From the NCBI GenBank assembly GCA_011009095.1, contig VTPC01003830.1, positions 62,001 to 126,000 on the forward strand: 64,000 nucleotides of DNA, read 5' to 3'. Positions 24,213 through 35,409 of the stretch are shown here, in pieces (the stretch's first letter is position 1; each line of letters opens with the position of its first letter). Under the pieces are notes generated by a model, which worked only from the letters and a program-made list of their open reading frames with translations, did not search any database and was not told the DNA's origin. Source of the DNA: Ignelater luminosus (Eukaryota > Arthropoda > Insecta > Coleoptera > Elateridae). Position numbers and translations under genes: made by a program.

Positions 24213-26559
24213 AGATTTGCGTTTGAAAAGATATAGACTATTTGAACAAATTCCAAGAATTATTCAGATCCGTACATTCCATTTCTAACTTGTCAAATTC
24301 TCAAGAGACAAAATAGCAAACAATTCTATAGTTTCAATTTGCAAAATTATTGGAGATTCTTTCATTATCTACATTATTTTGTGAATGGCGTATACATTGT
24401 AGCGTATGTAAGACACTGGTCATGCTTAATGAGCTAAATTAGTTCCTTTGTATTACTTATGGATTGTAAAGTAGATTCGTGCCAAACATTATAAAAAACA
24501 TTTTTGACATATGAATATCCCTGGGCTATCTTTTGATATGGTTCGATATCCCATTTTGAGCAGAATGTTCCAATTTCAGTTTTTCCGCATAAAGAGCAAA
24601 TTATAACGAAACTTATCCCTTAACGTCTGAACCTTAATAATAGTGGTCATAAAATAATATTATGGGAAGAAGTAAAAAAGAAAAAGCGCTGCAATACGCT
24701 AGATAACTGTATTACCATAGCCACTGTTGAAAAGATTTTCAATGTATTTTAAGCCAGCGAGAGAAGCATTTGCTGGAGTTAATACTACCGAGGGGCCAAG
24801 TATTGATTTGCAGAAACTTGCACCAAGATATTTGTATGCTGCAAGAATTTTTATGTCCAATGCATAATGTTAATTTGAAAGCATCCTACATGTAACCTAT
24901 AAAATGTTAATCATAAACTTGGTCTAGCAAAAATGAATAAATCATTAAAACGAAACTAGTAAGTATGATTCTTCAAACAGATCTCTATAAATTTCACACA
25001 CTTTTTTATACTACGTATATATATGGTGTTCATTGCATCATATAAGTATTAATGGATTTTATTAAAAAATGAAGAAAAGATTTATGTATAAACTGTCCTA
25101 AACATAAAATCCGGCGTAATCATCTATAAAAAACCATATGCAATCGACTAAACTGGAGCACTGGTCTTGTTTTATAAAACAAGATTAACCAAGTCTTAGC
25201 TAATATTAACAGATATAGTAGACCGATGACAAATAACAAATATCAATAACGCGACTAAAAACGACACAATGCAAGACACCTACGTGCATTAAGTGAATTC
25301 AACTTTCCCTCATTAATTTACTGTACACGGGTCAGTAGAATTGCACAATATAACGTTTGATATTTTTGCATGGACCTAACGTATGTATATAAAACACAAG
25401 ACCAGTTGTTGGTAATATATCGGTTAAGGTAATAAAAATGATAAATTCTTCAACGGAATTGCACATCCTACTATTATTACGGGTCACTCGGTGCAAAACT
25501 GGGACTTCGACAAAGGACGATTAACATTACTAAATATATACATTATTTAAAATGTCGTAACGAGTCCTGCGCGCAACATCCCGGGAGGGTATTACTCATT
25601 AACGTATTACTTGATGAATAACCTCGATAGACGAGGTGCAGGAAATGTCCAAGTGCATTATCTCAAAATATTAATAAAATGAGGACTCTCGACATTTATA
25701 ATGAAATTTTTAAGCGAGTTTCCTAGGTTTTGTTGGGTAATTAAAAGTTTATTGTAGTCTGTGAATAAAGAATGAAGTTACCGGAGGTACTCACAAAGTT
25801 GTGTGTTACATAAATAAATCAAGGCAGCACACCTTTACGTTTTCATCACAAATAAATCACGGGAAAAATTCTATATCCCAAATTAACCTTATCAAAACAA
25901 ATAAATTAAATCTAGTAGAAACCCAAGAATTACAAAAAATGAAGATCGAATTCTGATAACAAAATTCCTTCCACATTTTAAGACTTTTAACGATAGTTGA
26001 CAATGCCAAAAAGTTTGTTGAATAAAGAAAATTACAGGCTATTATGAAATGTAAGTTAAGTACCTACTATACGAAAGCACTCTTAGTTTCACGATAACAT
26101 CACACGCTTGTGGCTATAAAAGTTTAAATTAAGATCAGAACACTGTTTGTAATTAATACTTAATTAAGATGGTATAGAATTAGCATAGTTTGAAGGTAAA
26201 CAGTTGTTAAAATTTAATATTCAAACGTTGCTGCTCGGGTGGAACAAGTTATTCACCTTATTCGTTAATATTTATAAACTTCTTTAATGCTGGACAAATT
26301 AATTTATGGTTTTTGTTTGTTCAAATGTCTCAGGTTTAATCGCCGTGTCAATCCTACGATAAATTATAAACAAAAATTCTTAGCTTTTCTATCAAGTTTT
26401 AAAAACATATACGTATCTATGCATGTTGCGTCAACCGGTATAAACTAATTTCATAAACACTAGTTTGCACCGAAAAAAAATACAGAAGGAATGTCTAGGT
26501 ATTTCTCGTCCAACTGGAACTAAATGTCAAAATGTCATCCCTAAAATAATAATTTAAAT

Positions 26560-27280
26560 GTCACCGGGCAGTAGCCTGGTGGGTGAGGCAATTAAATATA
26601 TAAATCTGGGACAATTACGGCAAGATTTGCTCTGCCCTGCCCTAAAAGGCATGTCGAAACCGAGAGCAATGCCGAGAACAATAATTCAAGAATTTTTGTG
26701 AAGGTAACAGCGAATTCGAAACGAAAGTAATACGTACATTTCAATTAGCGTTATCTAATGCACTAATGCAACTTTATTGGGTGCGTAATAATAATAACAA
26801 CAACATAACTAACTTTCTTTTAAATCAATATTTACACTATCAGCAACGCGCTTGAAATAAAAGACTAGTAGAAGGAAAATATTTAGAATAGGAATTAACG
26901 ACAAAACCTTTATTTATGATTATGAACAAGGGCATTGTTTAAACGATAATAGCCCTACGAAACGTCGAATTTGCACATACGACATCCTCTCAAGTTTTTA
27001 TTTTAAATTCTCTGAATAGTGCAGACCAGCAGCATTCTTTGCTTTTTTTCCGCGTCTGGGCGCATTTAAGTTTAGACAAAATAATATAAAAGAGTGCAAG
27101 ATCGGGTTGCCCTTGTTGGCGGTCGAGTTTCATCTCGTGTGGGGTCAGACGAGCTTTTGTTACGGCAATTTTGCCAGACGATTGATTCGTTTAGCACAAA
27201 AGAACTTGGATTATTTGCCTATAACGAACTCAACGAACTTCCATTCTCGTTATAAACGAGGACGTTTGTGAAACTTTCAG
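26560..27280. promoter_or_regulatory. two GC-richer blocks, possible enhancers
   Basis: 26560-26710 and 27040-27280 stand out from AT-rich flanks, with several CpGs and no long open frame or repeat ends. They lie within the presumed mex-3 intron. Function unknown. Confidence 0.2.
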
Positions 27281-28931
27281 TTATAAAACCTTATAATAAG
27301 AGAATAGTAAAATAATTCATCAATAAATAATTAGTTATAAATTTCATGGATATTAAATAAAATTCTTAATTTTAAGTGTCATGAACCTCTGTGGCAGCAA
27401 AAGAATTGTCGGTATTAAAGAATAAGAAACAGCTGGTTGTTGGTCCACGATGATCTAGCAGCCTACAGACCAAGTGTAGCGACCCTGAGGTTTCCTAGGA
27501 AGGTCAAGGAATTTCTACGCTTTAGTTCACAGCATTTCATCATCATTCGAAGTTGAAGAAAAACAATAAAAAAAAAGCTCGTTTCCCTTGTTAGAACCAT
27601 AAAAGATGTTTATAATTACCGGACTAATAAAACCGTGACATAATCAGTGTAAACGCAATTTGAACCTGGTTGGCCTCATGCAAATTAAGTAAAAACAATT
27701 GTTCTACAAACTTAGAATGAGAAGAACGGAAATAACAAGTGTTCGCTGTTTGGAAAATCTAAAACGTCTATTAGATGATGAATTGATGTAATTGAACTGA
27801 TAAGTACGAGCAGTAAATTATGTTTTATAAAAAAAGGTTTAAAACGGAAATGTAGTCAGCTAACAATATCGAATTGAAAAACAAAAGAAATTGATAGTTC
27901 CACATAATTTTATAGTAATTCTTTAGGCACACTGTCTGAATACTTTTATAACAATGAAAAATGCTTGGTGCATATTAATACAAAACCTTGTAACAGGAAA
28001 AAAGTATTATGGAAATATTTATACACACACATAATTTCCAATATTTTTAAAACTGTGTAAAACAATGTTAAAAATATTAATGAACCGAATCAGCTGCCCA
28101 TTTACCAGTTTTTTGCTTTGCGAGTTCTTATAATTGTGTATACCTGAATTTGAAAAGCTACTCGATCAACATGATAGAATTACTACCGTATAATTAAATT
28201 ATTTCATCAGCCTCTATTTAAACAAAGACAATCAAACTCGTATTATCCACTTCTGGTGAAATCTTATTTATAATTTAATCACGAAAAAACTTCCCAACGT
28301 GTTCTACCTGAATTCTCTATTATTTAAACAAAAGTATGCAGGTAATAGATCAAGGAGGTGTTCTTCGAAACACACTGTATATCTATTTATAGCCTGATCA
28401 ATTAGTTATAAAGTATGTTAACCTTCAATACTGCGCATAAAAAGTTGAACGTACGACGACTTTTTTTATGGAACAGCAAAAAACAACATAAGCTATTGCA
28501 CTTAAGTAGGAGAGTTCACGGTCACTCGCTATAGTACAATTCCTTTCATTCAATTCATTTTCATTTGCTAAACGTCATGTTGTTAACTACGTCTGTCGTG
28601 TCTACCACAATTATAATACCTGTGTAAATAAAAGCAAATAAAACACAACTTTTAATTAAGTGCATTTGTAAATATCGTTACATTATTAAAACAATAATTT
28701 TATGACCGCTTCTCTCTCTTTGTGTTTCGATCGATCGGCACAGGTAGAAGGACGAAAATTTTAGTTCCGGTCTGGATGTTTAGAACCACAAGAGCACATC
28801 GTTAACTTCGATCACTATTACCATTATAAAAAAGGAAAGAAAAAGGTTTTGGTCAATTTTATTCCATTTTTATGAACCCACACAAAAACCACGTGCATAT
28901 AAAACCCTAAAGCGGATTAAACTATTTATTC

Positions 28932-29331
28932 NNNNNNNNNNNNNNNNNNNNNNNNNNNNNNNNNNNNNNNNNNNNNNNNNNNNNNNNNNNNNNNNNNNNN
29001 NNNNNNNNNNNNNNNNNNNNNNNNNNNNNNNNNNNNNNNNNNNNNNNNNNNNNNNNNNNNNNNNNNNNNNNNNNNNNNNNNNNNNNNNNNNNNNNNNNNN
29101 NNNNNNNNNNNNNNNNNNNNNNNNNNNNNNNNNNNNNNNNNNNNNNNNNNNNNNNNNNNNNNNNNNNNNNNNNNNNNNNNNNNNNNNNNNNNNNNNNNNN
29201 NNNNNNNNNNNNNNNNNNNNNNNNNNNNNNNNNNNNNNNNNNNNNNNNNNNNNNNNNNNNNNNNNNNNNNNNNNNNNNNNNNNNNNNNNNNNNNNNNNNN
29301 NNNNNNNNNNNNNNNNNNNNNNNNNNNNNNN
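28932..29331. other. assembly gap (400 N)
   Basis: Unsequenced stretch within the probable mex-3 intron 1. Frames reported across it are not real. A short exon could be hidden here. Confidence 0.99.
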
Positions 29332-32300
29332 GAAGCGCAAATACTTTTCCTATTGAAGTTTAAAGAATAAATTTTTTCAAGTGCCCTCACTTAAAAAGCA
29401 AATGAGAATTCGCCATGGATAAAGAGACAACGTAACAATCCACTTCATTTTATTACTTTGGGCTTGGAATTGATTAAATCAACAAAAACTTCACAATTAA
29501 ACTAAGAGCGCGCTGGTAAAAATTCAAGAGCTTAAGAAAATCCCTAGGATAGGAAATTCACTTTAAACGAGGTAAGCAATAGTAGTCTTTACAAAATCGA
29601 TCTTACCACCTCATTACTCGATTTTTAATTTATAAGCAAAATTTGAATTTAATCTGTTTGCTCATCTTGCTCAAGACACTAGGATCAGTTATTTTATACT
29701 GTAGGTGGTTTCTACTTATACAAATCCTGTATTCAACACTTGCAAGTTTTAAAAAGTTAACGGACTTAAAAGGTAGTTGCAATGTCAACTTCTTTAATAG
29801 AAAACGTTTCGAAGTATCGGTAAAATAAATGATCTCTTCAAAGAAAATAATAATTACAATTGTTTCCTGTTTTATGAACAAAAATTTTAAACTAAAGGAA
29901 ATAATTAAGGTGTTTGCTCATTAAAATTGCCAAAATCAGGTTTTTAGTGTATAAAAGAAACACAAACAAACCGAAATGAACTGTTTATAAGAAATTCTAA
30001 AATAAAGATTGTCGTGGATATGGATATAAATGTATTTCATCCACCCTGTACAGTTTTATCTTTCTCGACTCATACATCCGTTAGATAAAATATGCATATT
30101 GATTAAATTGGAATAATATTCCACTAGATGTACTCCCTCACTTTTTAAGGAGGCCTCCTACACGTACCCTATCCAAAATCGCCGACACACGGTCACATCA
30201 ATAGCCTTTGTTCCAATCTTTACAACGGAACCCCAGGCAGAGTATACGTCACTAACATATTTAGACCGTGTATCATTCGCGAACCGAAAATCAATAATAT
30301 GCAACTCCTTCCAAGATACATTCACGTCAAAATTCGAGTTATTTATGCCCGTTGAAATCTTTTATTGCTTTTGTGTGGTGAGATGCGAACTTTGATTTTA
30401 GGTCAAGTGTCCTGGTAATTCTTTCACTAATTTTAGTGTTTAAAAAAGTGTATTTATAATCAGCCAGTTGTGCTAACAAATAAATGGGGCAAGCTAGCAG
30501 CTGGTATTAACTGATTGCCTAACGAATTGTACCCGCCAACAAATTCGGTTAACAGTTGGTAGGACAGGTCTGGTACACAAAATAGGGCGCCTATACAACG
30601 GAAGTGCAGAGCGTTTTAACGAAACAAACTTGTTACAAAACGAATCATGCAGAGAGGAAGTGGAGTTCAGCGTGAGAAGTATGCAACGATACTGCCACTC
30701 AGCAGGACACCCTGTATACATAGAAGTATTTTGCAGAAACTAATAAGATATAAGTCGATATAATAAACTGAAATAAATATAATTCGTATGCAGGAAGCGA
30801 ATTCTATCAGCAGTATAGAGAACGTTGGAGACATAAATAAATTATATCCAATAAAATCCAGAAGGAACTGAATTTACTGAAGGTGAAACTATCATATAAC
30901 TTCCCGGGGAAGATGATGTATTAATACGAAATAGAAGAAATATAGCACGCATCAAATAAATCAATGGCATCAAAAGAAGAGAACGCTAGAAATAAATAGA
31001 AAAGGACAAAGAGAGAAATCTACGAACCATAAATGGGACTAATTATGAGTAAATGAGTAAACAGACAGGAAGAACAGATTTTATGGATCGTGAAGTAAAA
31101 AAAGAGATAGAAATAAAGACATGGTTTGATGAATTATTAAAAAAAACAAGTAAACACAATAAATTTAGAGAGAAAGTCTTTTAAAAGAGTTATACGTTCG
31201 TTTTACCAACCACCTACAGATCTTTCAGAAAACAAAGTACCTACATTTCTGATAATTACTTGACAACACGTGTACTATTCTATCAAAAGCAAGGACAGAA
31301 ATTAATGTCGATGATTTATCTAAACGTGGGACTAATGACTTTAAGAGTTGTTTAAAAGTAAATGTATTTACAAAATAAATTGATAAATCAAATAGACACG
31401 GGTCATCTGACCTTCTAAACGGCGTAAAACCTCGAAATGCTTGTATAATTTCAATACAATAATCCCGAAGTAAAACACATCCTGACAATGTGAGTCATTT
31501 AAAAAGGTAAACCTAGAAATATAAAAATTCAAATGAATTATCGTCACATAGACAGTAAACAATGCTCCGCCACATCCTGCGGATGCTAAATATCGAATAT
31601 CGATCGATAAACTCGCATGTAATCTAATACTCATGGTTTGGTCCCCTTTATTATTACTGGGAACCATGTGCACACGCAAACTGCAATTGCAACGTGGTTC
31701 CCTTTGTTACAAGCACTGCCATATTACGTTCATTAACTCCTACTAACAACCCGACTATAAACAACTTACTTCCTCCACTCTCTACGTCAATTTAGATTTA
31801 TAGTGCTGAATTCCAAAATAATTTCGGGTTCTTAAGGACTATAATATAAAGGTAAAAAAGGCCGCCTAAAAAATATCCTCCCTTATGATCCACTCTTGAG
31901 GATGGTTTCCAACATAAACTAATACTGACGAAATTTAATCAAGAAAGTTTTCAAGCTCTCAAAGAACTTCAATTTTAGGATTTTAGTCTCTACCTGCTTC
32001 TCGATGGTTTCGTATCGCCACTTCAAGCTCGACATTTTAGAAATTCTTTGGAGAACTGAATTTAGAAAATCTTGTTAAGATGGAAAAGTCCTCGTTAAGT
32101 TTCCACAATTACAATGTTATGTGAATGATATGCAGTAAAGAAGGATAAAATAATTTAAGCATGCAGCACGATTCAAAATTCAAAGGAAAAATGGATCTTA
32201 TGGATAATTAGCACGTGATAATTTCAAATCATTCTATTCTACTTAAATTTTTTAATGTACCTACCTTGATGCACTCGATTTTACCACTTTAAGTAGTTTA

Positions 32301-33089
32301 TCTGAATATCAAACATCTTTATAAGCTATACAGCACAATTTTCAAGTTTTAAGTGTTTTTTATATTTTTAATTATGCAACTGCAAGATTTCTGATGACAT
32401 TTACGATAAAATAATCCTCGTCAAATATATTTAAACAATGATAGTTAGGTAATTTATATTAAATTTTCTTGTAACGATTTCGATTCTATTATTTTGGAAT
32501 ACTCCATAAGAGGAACGTTTCAAGTTACAAAAATGCTATTATTTTATCTTTTGCCGAATCTAAGAATCAACTGGGTAGAAGCAAAAAAGAAACTAAGAGT
32601 TTTTCAATCAAATTAAATAACAACGATGTAATTTCGTATAAAATTGAACGCTTTGTTTCCATTTACATTCTCGAACATTTCACCGATCAACATTTCAACT
32701 GTTTTCCATACATTTGCAGGATTTTATTCATGCTATTTACAAAAGTCCACAAAATAAAAGCTTTAATCAAAATTTTCTTAAGATATTGAACAAACTAATA
32801 CTCTGCTAAATATGCCGGCCATACAAAAATCTGTAATCCACGTTTTTCTTAGTCATTTTCTTTCTAAGAAAACCTAACCTCACATTTTGTATGAAAAAAT
32901 ACGTTTTTATCAAAATGAGATTAACTAGATTAGTTTGATAACGCTATAAATAGAATCCCGAACAGAAAATATTTATTCTCTTTTACAATACTAAAACATC
33001 CTACTTTAAATGAATTCTCGATTTTAAGTGTCTGCTCTACGGAAAATCAAAATGGTAGAAAACACATTAATTTAGTTAGCTGCTCTTAC
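29332..33089. other. intron 1 of mex-3 next to exon 1, with repeat debris
   Basis: CACCCTGTA motifs at about 30052 and 30707 mark fragments of insect dispersed repeats, with no matching left ends found. Around 31050-31190 the plus strand reads EIKTWFDELLKKTSKHNKF in a short frame, perhaps a transposon relic, unidentified. Confidence 0.4.
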
Positions 33090-33372
33090 CTTGTCTACCA
33101 ACAATTTCAGCCACGTGTTCTGAGCTAGGTACCGGCACACATTCCGTCATGTTTTGTGATTTTTTGGATCTTGTATCCTCTAGGCCGCCCATTGTACTGA
33201 GAGGGTTGAGAAGTGGTCCAAAATCAGAAGGGCTTTCAGGTTCTGATACAGCGGCCGTAGAATCCGGGAACCGTAGCATGGAAAGTTCGTAGGCAAGCTG
33301 TAAAGCACGGTGGTCGAGATTATCCTCCCCGGGTCGATCCATTTCGGTGAATAAGCAAGAAGATGCAGGCAT
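33090..33372 (-). CDS. mex-3: mex-3 homologue, first coding exon (KH RNA-binding protein)
   Basis: 94 codons plus one base, ATG at 33372, ending GGT AGA CAA G before a GTAAGA donor. The C-terminal end [20 protein letters not shown] is the signature start of KH domain 1 in MEX3 proteins; the exon stops inside the GRQG (GxxG) loop. The N terminus [13 protein letters not shown] resembles vertebrate MEX3 MPSSLF starts, and [14 protein letters not shown] matches the conserved segment after it. I chose ATG 33372 because the frame upstream holds only a GTG (33400-33402) and no earlier ATG. Family role: cytoplasmic translational control and mRNA turnover; in Tribolium, mex-3 has been linked to control of caudal and head patterning. 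The rest of KH1, KH2 and any RING finger are not in the window, so intron 1 should exceed 33 kb. Confidence 0.93.
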
Positions 33373-33900
33373 CACTGTGCACAGGGCGACACGACAGTCC
33401 ACAGTTTGTAGCGATAAAAACCAACTTGATTGTCGTTGATTTTGAGAAATTTACACTAAGGCTCGTAGCCTCAAGTTCAAAGAGCAACAACGTTCTTAAG
33501 ACATAAAAAACGACGAAGTATTAAAATGGTTTACCGGTATAAAAATATAAACATCTAGTATTAGGGTCTAAGCTTTATTGTAATCCAAGCAGATGCAGTC
33601 CAACTGCTTGTTTGTAATCAACTGAACGTTTAGCCGCGGACGGCATGGTCTGGTACCCAGCGTATACGCAGGATTGGCTCCAGGATGACATGCGCTCCAA
33701 AAATGCCGGGATGACAATTTCAAAGTACGATGCGGTATTGGTGGAAAAGTGTACGCATACGGAAATTCTCCTACTACTCAACCCGAAACGTCTCGAACGC
33801 AAACGAATTCCTTTGCCGCAAACAAAGCCCGAACACGTGGTAGACGTTTAACCGGCTTTTTAAATTGTTAACACCATGAAAACAACAAACGGACAAGACC
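33373..33900 (-). promoter_or_regulatory. mex-3 5' flank: likely 5'UTR and promoter region
   Basis: Sequence immediately upstream of the mex-3 start. 33373-33570 is AT-rich leader-like DNA. 33575-33850 is clearly richer in G, C and CpG than its surroundings, as expected near an insect promoter or 5' exon. Both strands stay open here for about 70 codons (plus 33645-33851; minus 33575-33802), and I recognise neither product. A TATA-like TATTTTTATA lies on the minus strand near 33540, but no convincing initiator pairs with it. The transcription start cannot be fixed from sequence alone. Confidence 0.4.
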
Positions 33901-34722
33901 CTGAAAGTTTTAATGCAGAATAAATATTTAGAAAATCAATTGAACTTTGCTTATTTGTGAAAATTCAAATAAAATTACTATCAATACAGCGTCATATCCT
34001 GACTATTAAATTACAAAATAAGAAAGTGATTAATAGTAAAAATACTTGCTATTTATAGAAACTATTATTGTTTTTTTCATAAGTTAATATGCAACGTAAC
34101 ATATTCTTATAAATCTCAATGAATTGTTATAAGCTAGAAAAAATTAGATTTGTTTATAAAACAAATATTGCTGCACAGAAATTAAAATCAACTACAAAAA
34201 TAGTACAGCATAATGCTAAAAGTGACAACTAGAATTGAGAAATTTAAACTATGTACTATATGCATTAATAACATATTCTTGAAACAAAGACGGCATAAAA
34301 AACAAACTTTCTTGATACATGAGCTCCTGTTATTAAACTAAGAACGATATCTTGAAAATAATAATGACTAGTGTTTAAATAAAGATGAAATATAAATGGG
34401 ACACTAAAACTAAATCATGCCATTATTTCATTTTTTTCTTTTTCTATAAAATCTAATAATAATTCTAGTATTCTTTTCAGATTCTAAAGGTTTCTTTAGC
34501 GAAAATTGGTTACAAAGGGAATTTCACCATAAATAATAAATACTGCTAAACATTCTAAAATTCTAAAGAAAACCCGTTAGAAACGAAATTACAAAAAGAA
34601 CTGGCTATTGTAGTTTCTATCACTAAATTGGTTGGACATTAAAAGACATGCCTTTCGTGGAATATGTTTTGTAAACATTTTTCTTCTTTTCTAACCTTTT
34701 ATCGTCTTTAACTTTCAAAGTA

Positions 34723-35409
34723 TAGTAAAATTCTTCTATTGTGGACACGCAAGGGATAATTGTAAAATGTTCAAGGGTGGCGTCTACCTACATACCAAGG
34801 AAGTCTCCATGAATTTTTAATCTCAAAGCTTGCATTTACAGTTTTCAAAGCCATTAGAATAGCTTTTTTGTCAAGGGATTTCTATATAATACTATATTAG
34901 GATCTTTAAATAGCAAACGATCCTTCTTAGGAACAAACAACATTTTAACGATAAGAAGATTCTAGAAACTGGAATGTTAAAGTAGATTTTGTTTTCAATA
35001 CTTGCGCTTACAATTTTCGGGGTATAGTTAATAAACCTGCCAATCAAGCGGGTTCAAAACAGTAGGGATAAAGCTTTGTGATGAAAAATCTCTGTACATC
35101 ATATCTTAACAGAACGTTTTAATAGTATAATAAGCCTTTTTGAGAAAATATTTTAAATTTAACCCTAAGATAATTCTAGAAACTCTGACATTTTAAAATA
35201 GATTGTAGTATGCTTATTTTGTTTCTAAACCATTCCTAACCCTAATAAAGAGATAAATTGACAATTTGCGATTGAATGTGACTGTCCAAGTCCAGATCAA
35301 GTAGTGTCCACGATATGGGAGTATATGTTTTATATACTAAGTGGCTTGGGTTAAATGAACAGTGTCCGTAATATGCAGGTGTCCATATAAAGAAGGCGTC
35401 GTTTCACTG
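34723..35409. mobile_element. Tigger/pogo-like MITE, 687 bp, decayed
   Basis: The right end, read on the minus strand, starts CAGTGAAAC and continues with TTCTTTATATGGACACC and ATTACGGACACTG, the wording typical of pogo/Tigger termini (CAGTGAAACCTC...GGACACC...ACGGACAC). The left end reads TAGTAAAATTCTTCTATTG then GGACACGCAAGG, a diverged version. TA flanks both ends (34721-34722 and 35410-35411), the pogo target site. No transposase frame remains. Superfamily call is from end motifs only. Confidence 0.6.

Larger units (their letters stand above)
20800..28931. other. mostly AT-rich non-coding DNA
   Basis: Apart from the microsatellite, palindrome and GC-richer blocks listed separately, nothing supported. 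Presumed mex-3 intron 1. Confidence 0.55.

Noticed and set aside
30040..30720. MITE bounded by CACCCTGTA at 30052 and 30707
   Set aside because: Both motifs are in the same orientation, so they are not inverted ends; no matching left terminus was found.
33376..33402. mex-3 start ten codons further upstream (33402)
   Set aside because: That codon is GTG, not ATG. The ATG at 33372 begins MPASS, resembling known MEX3 N termini.
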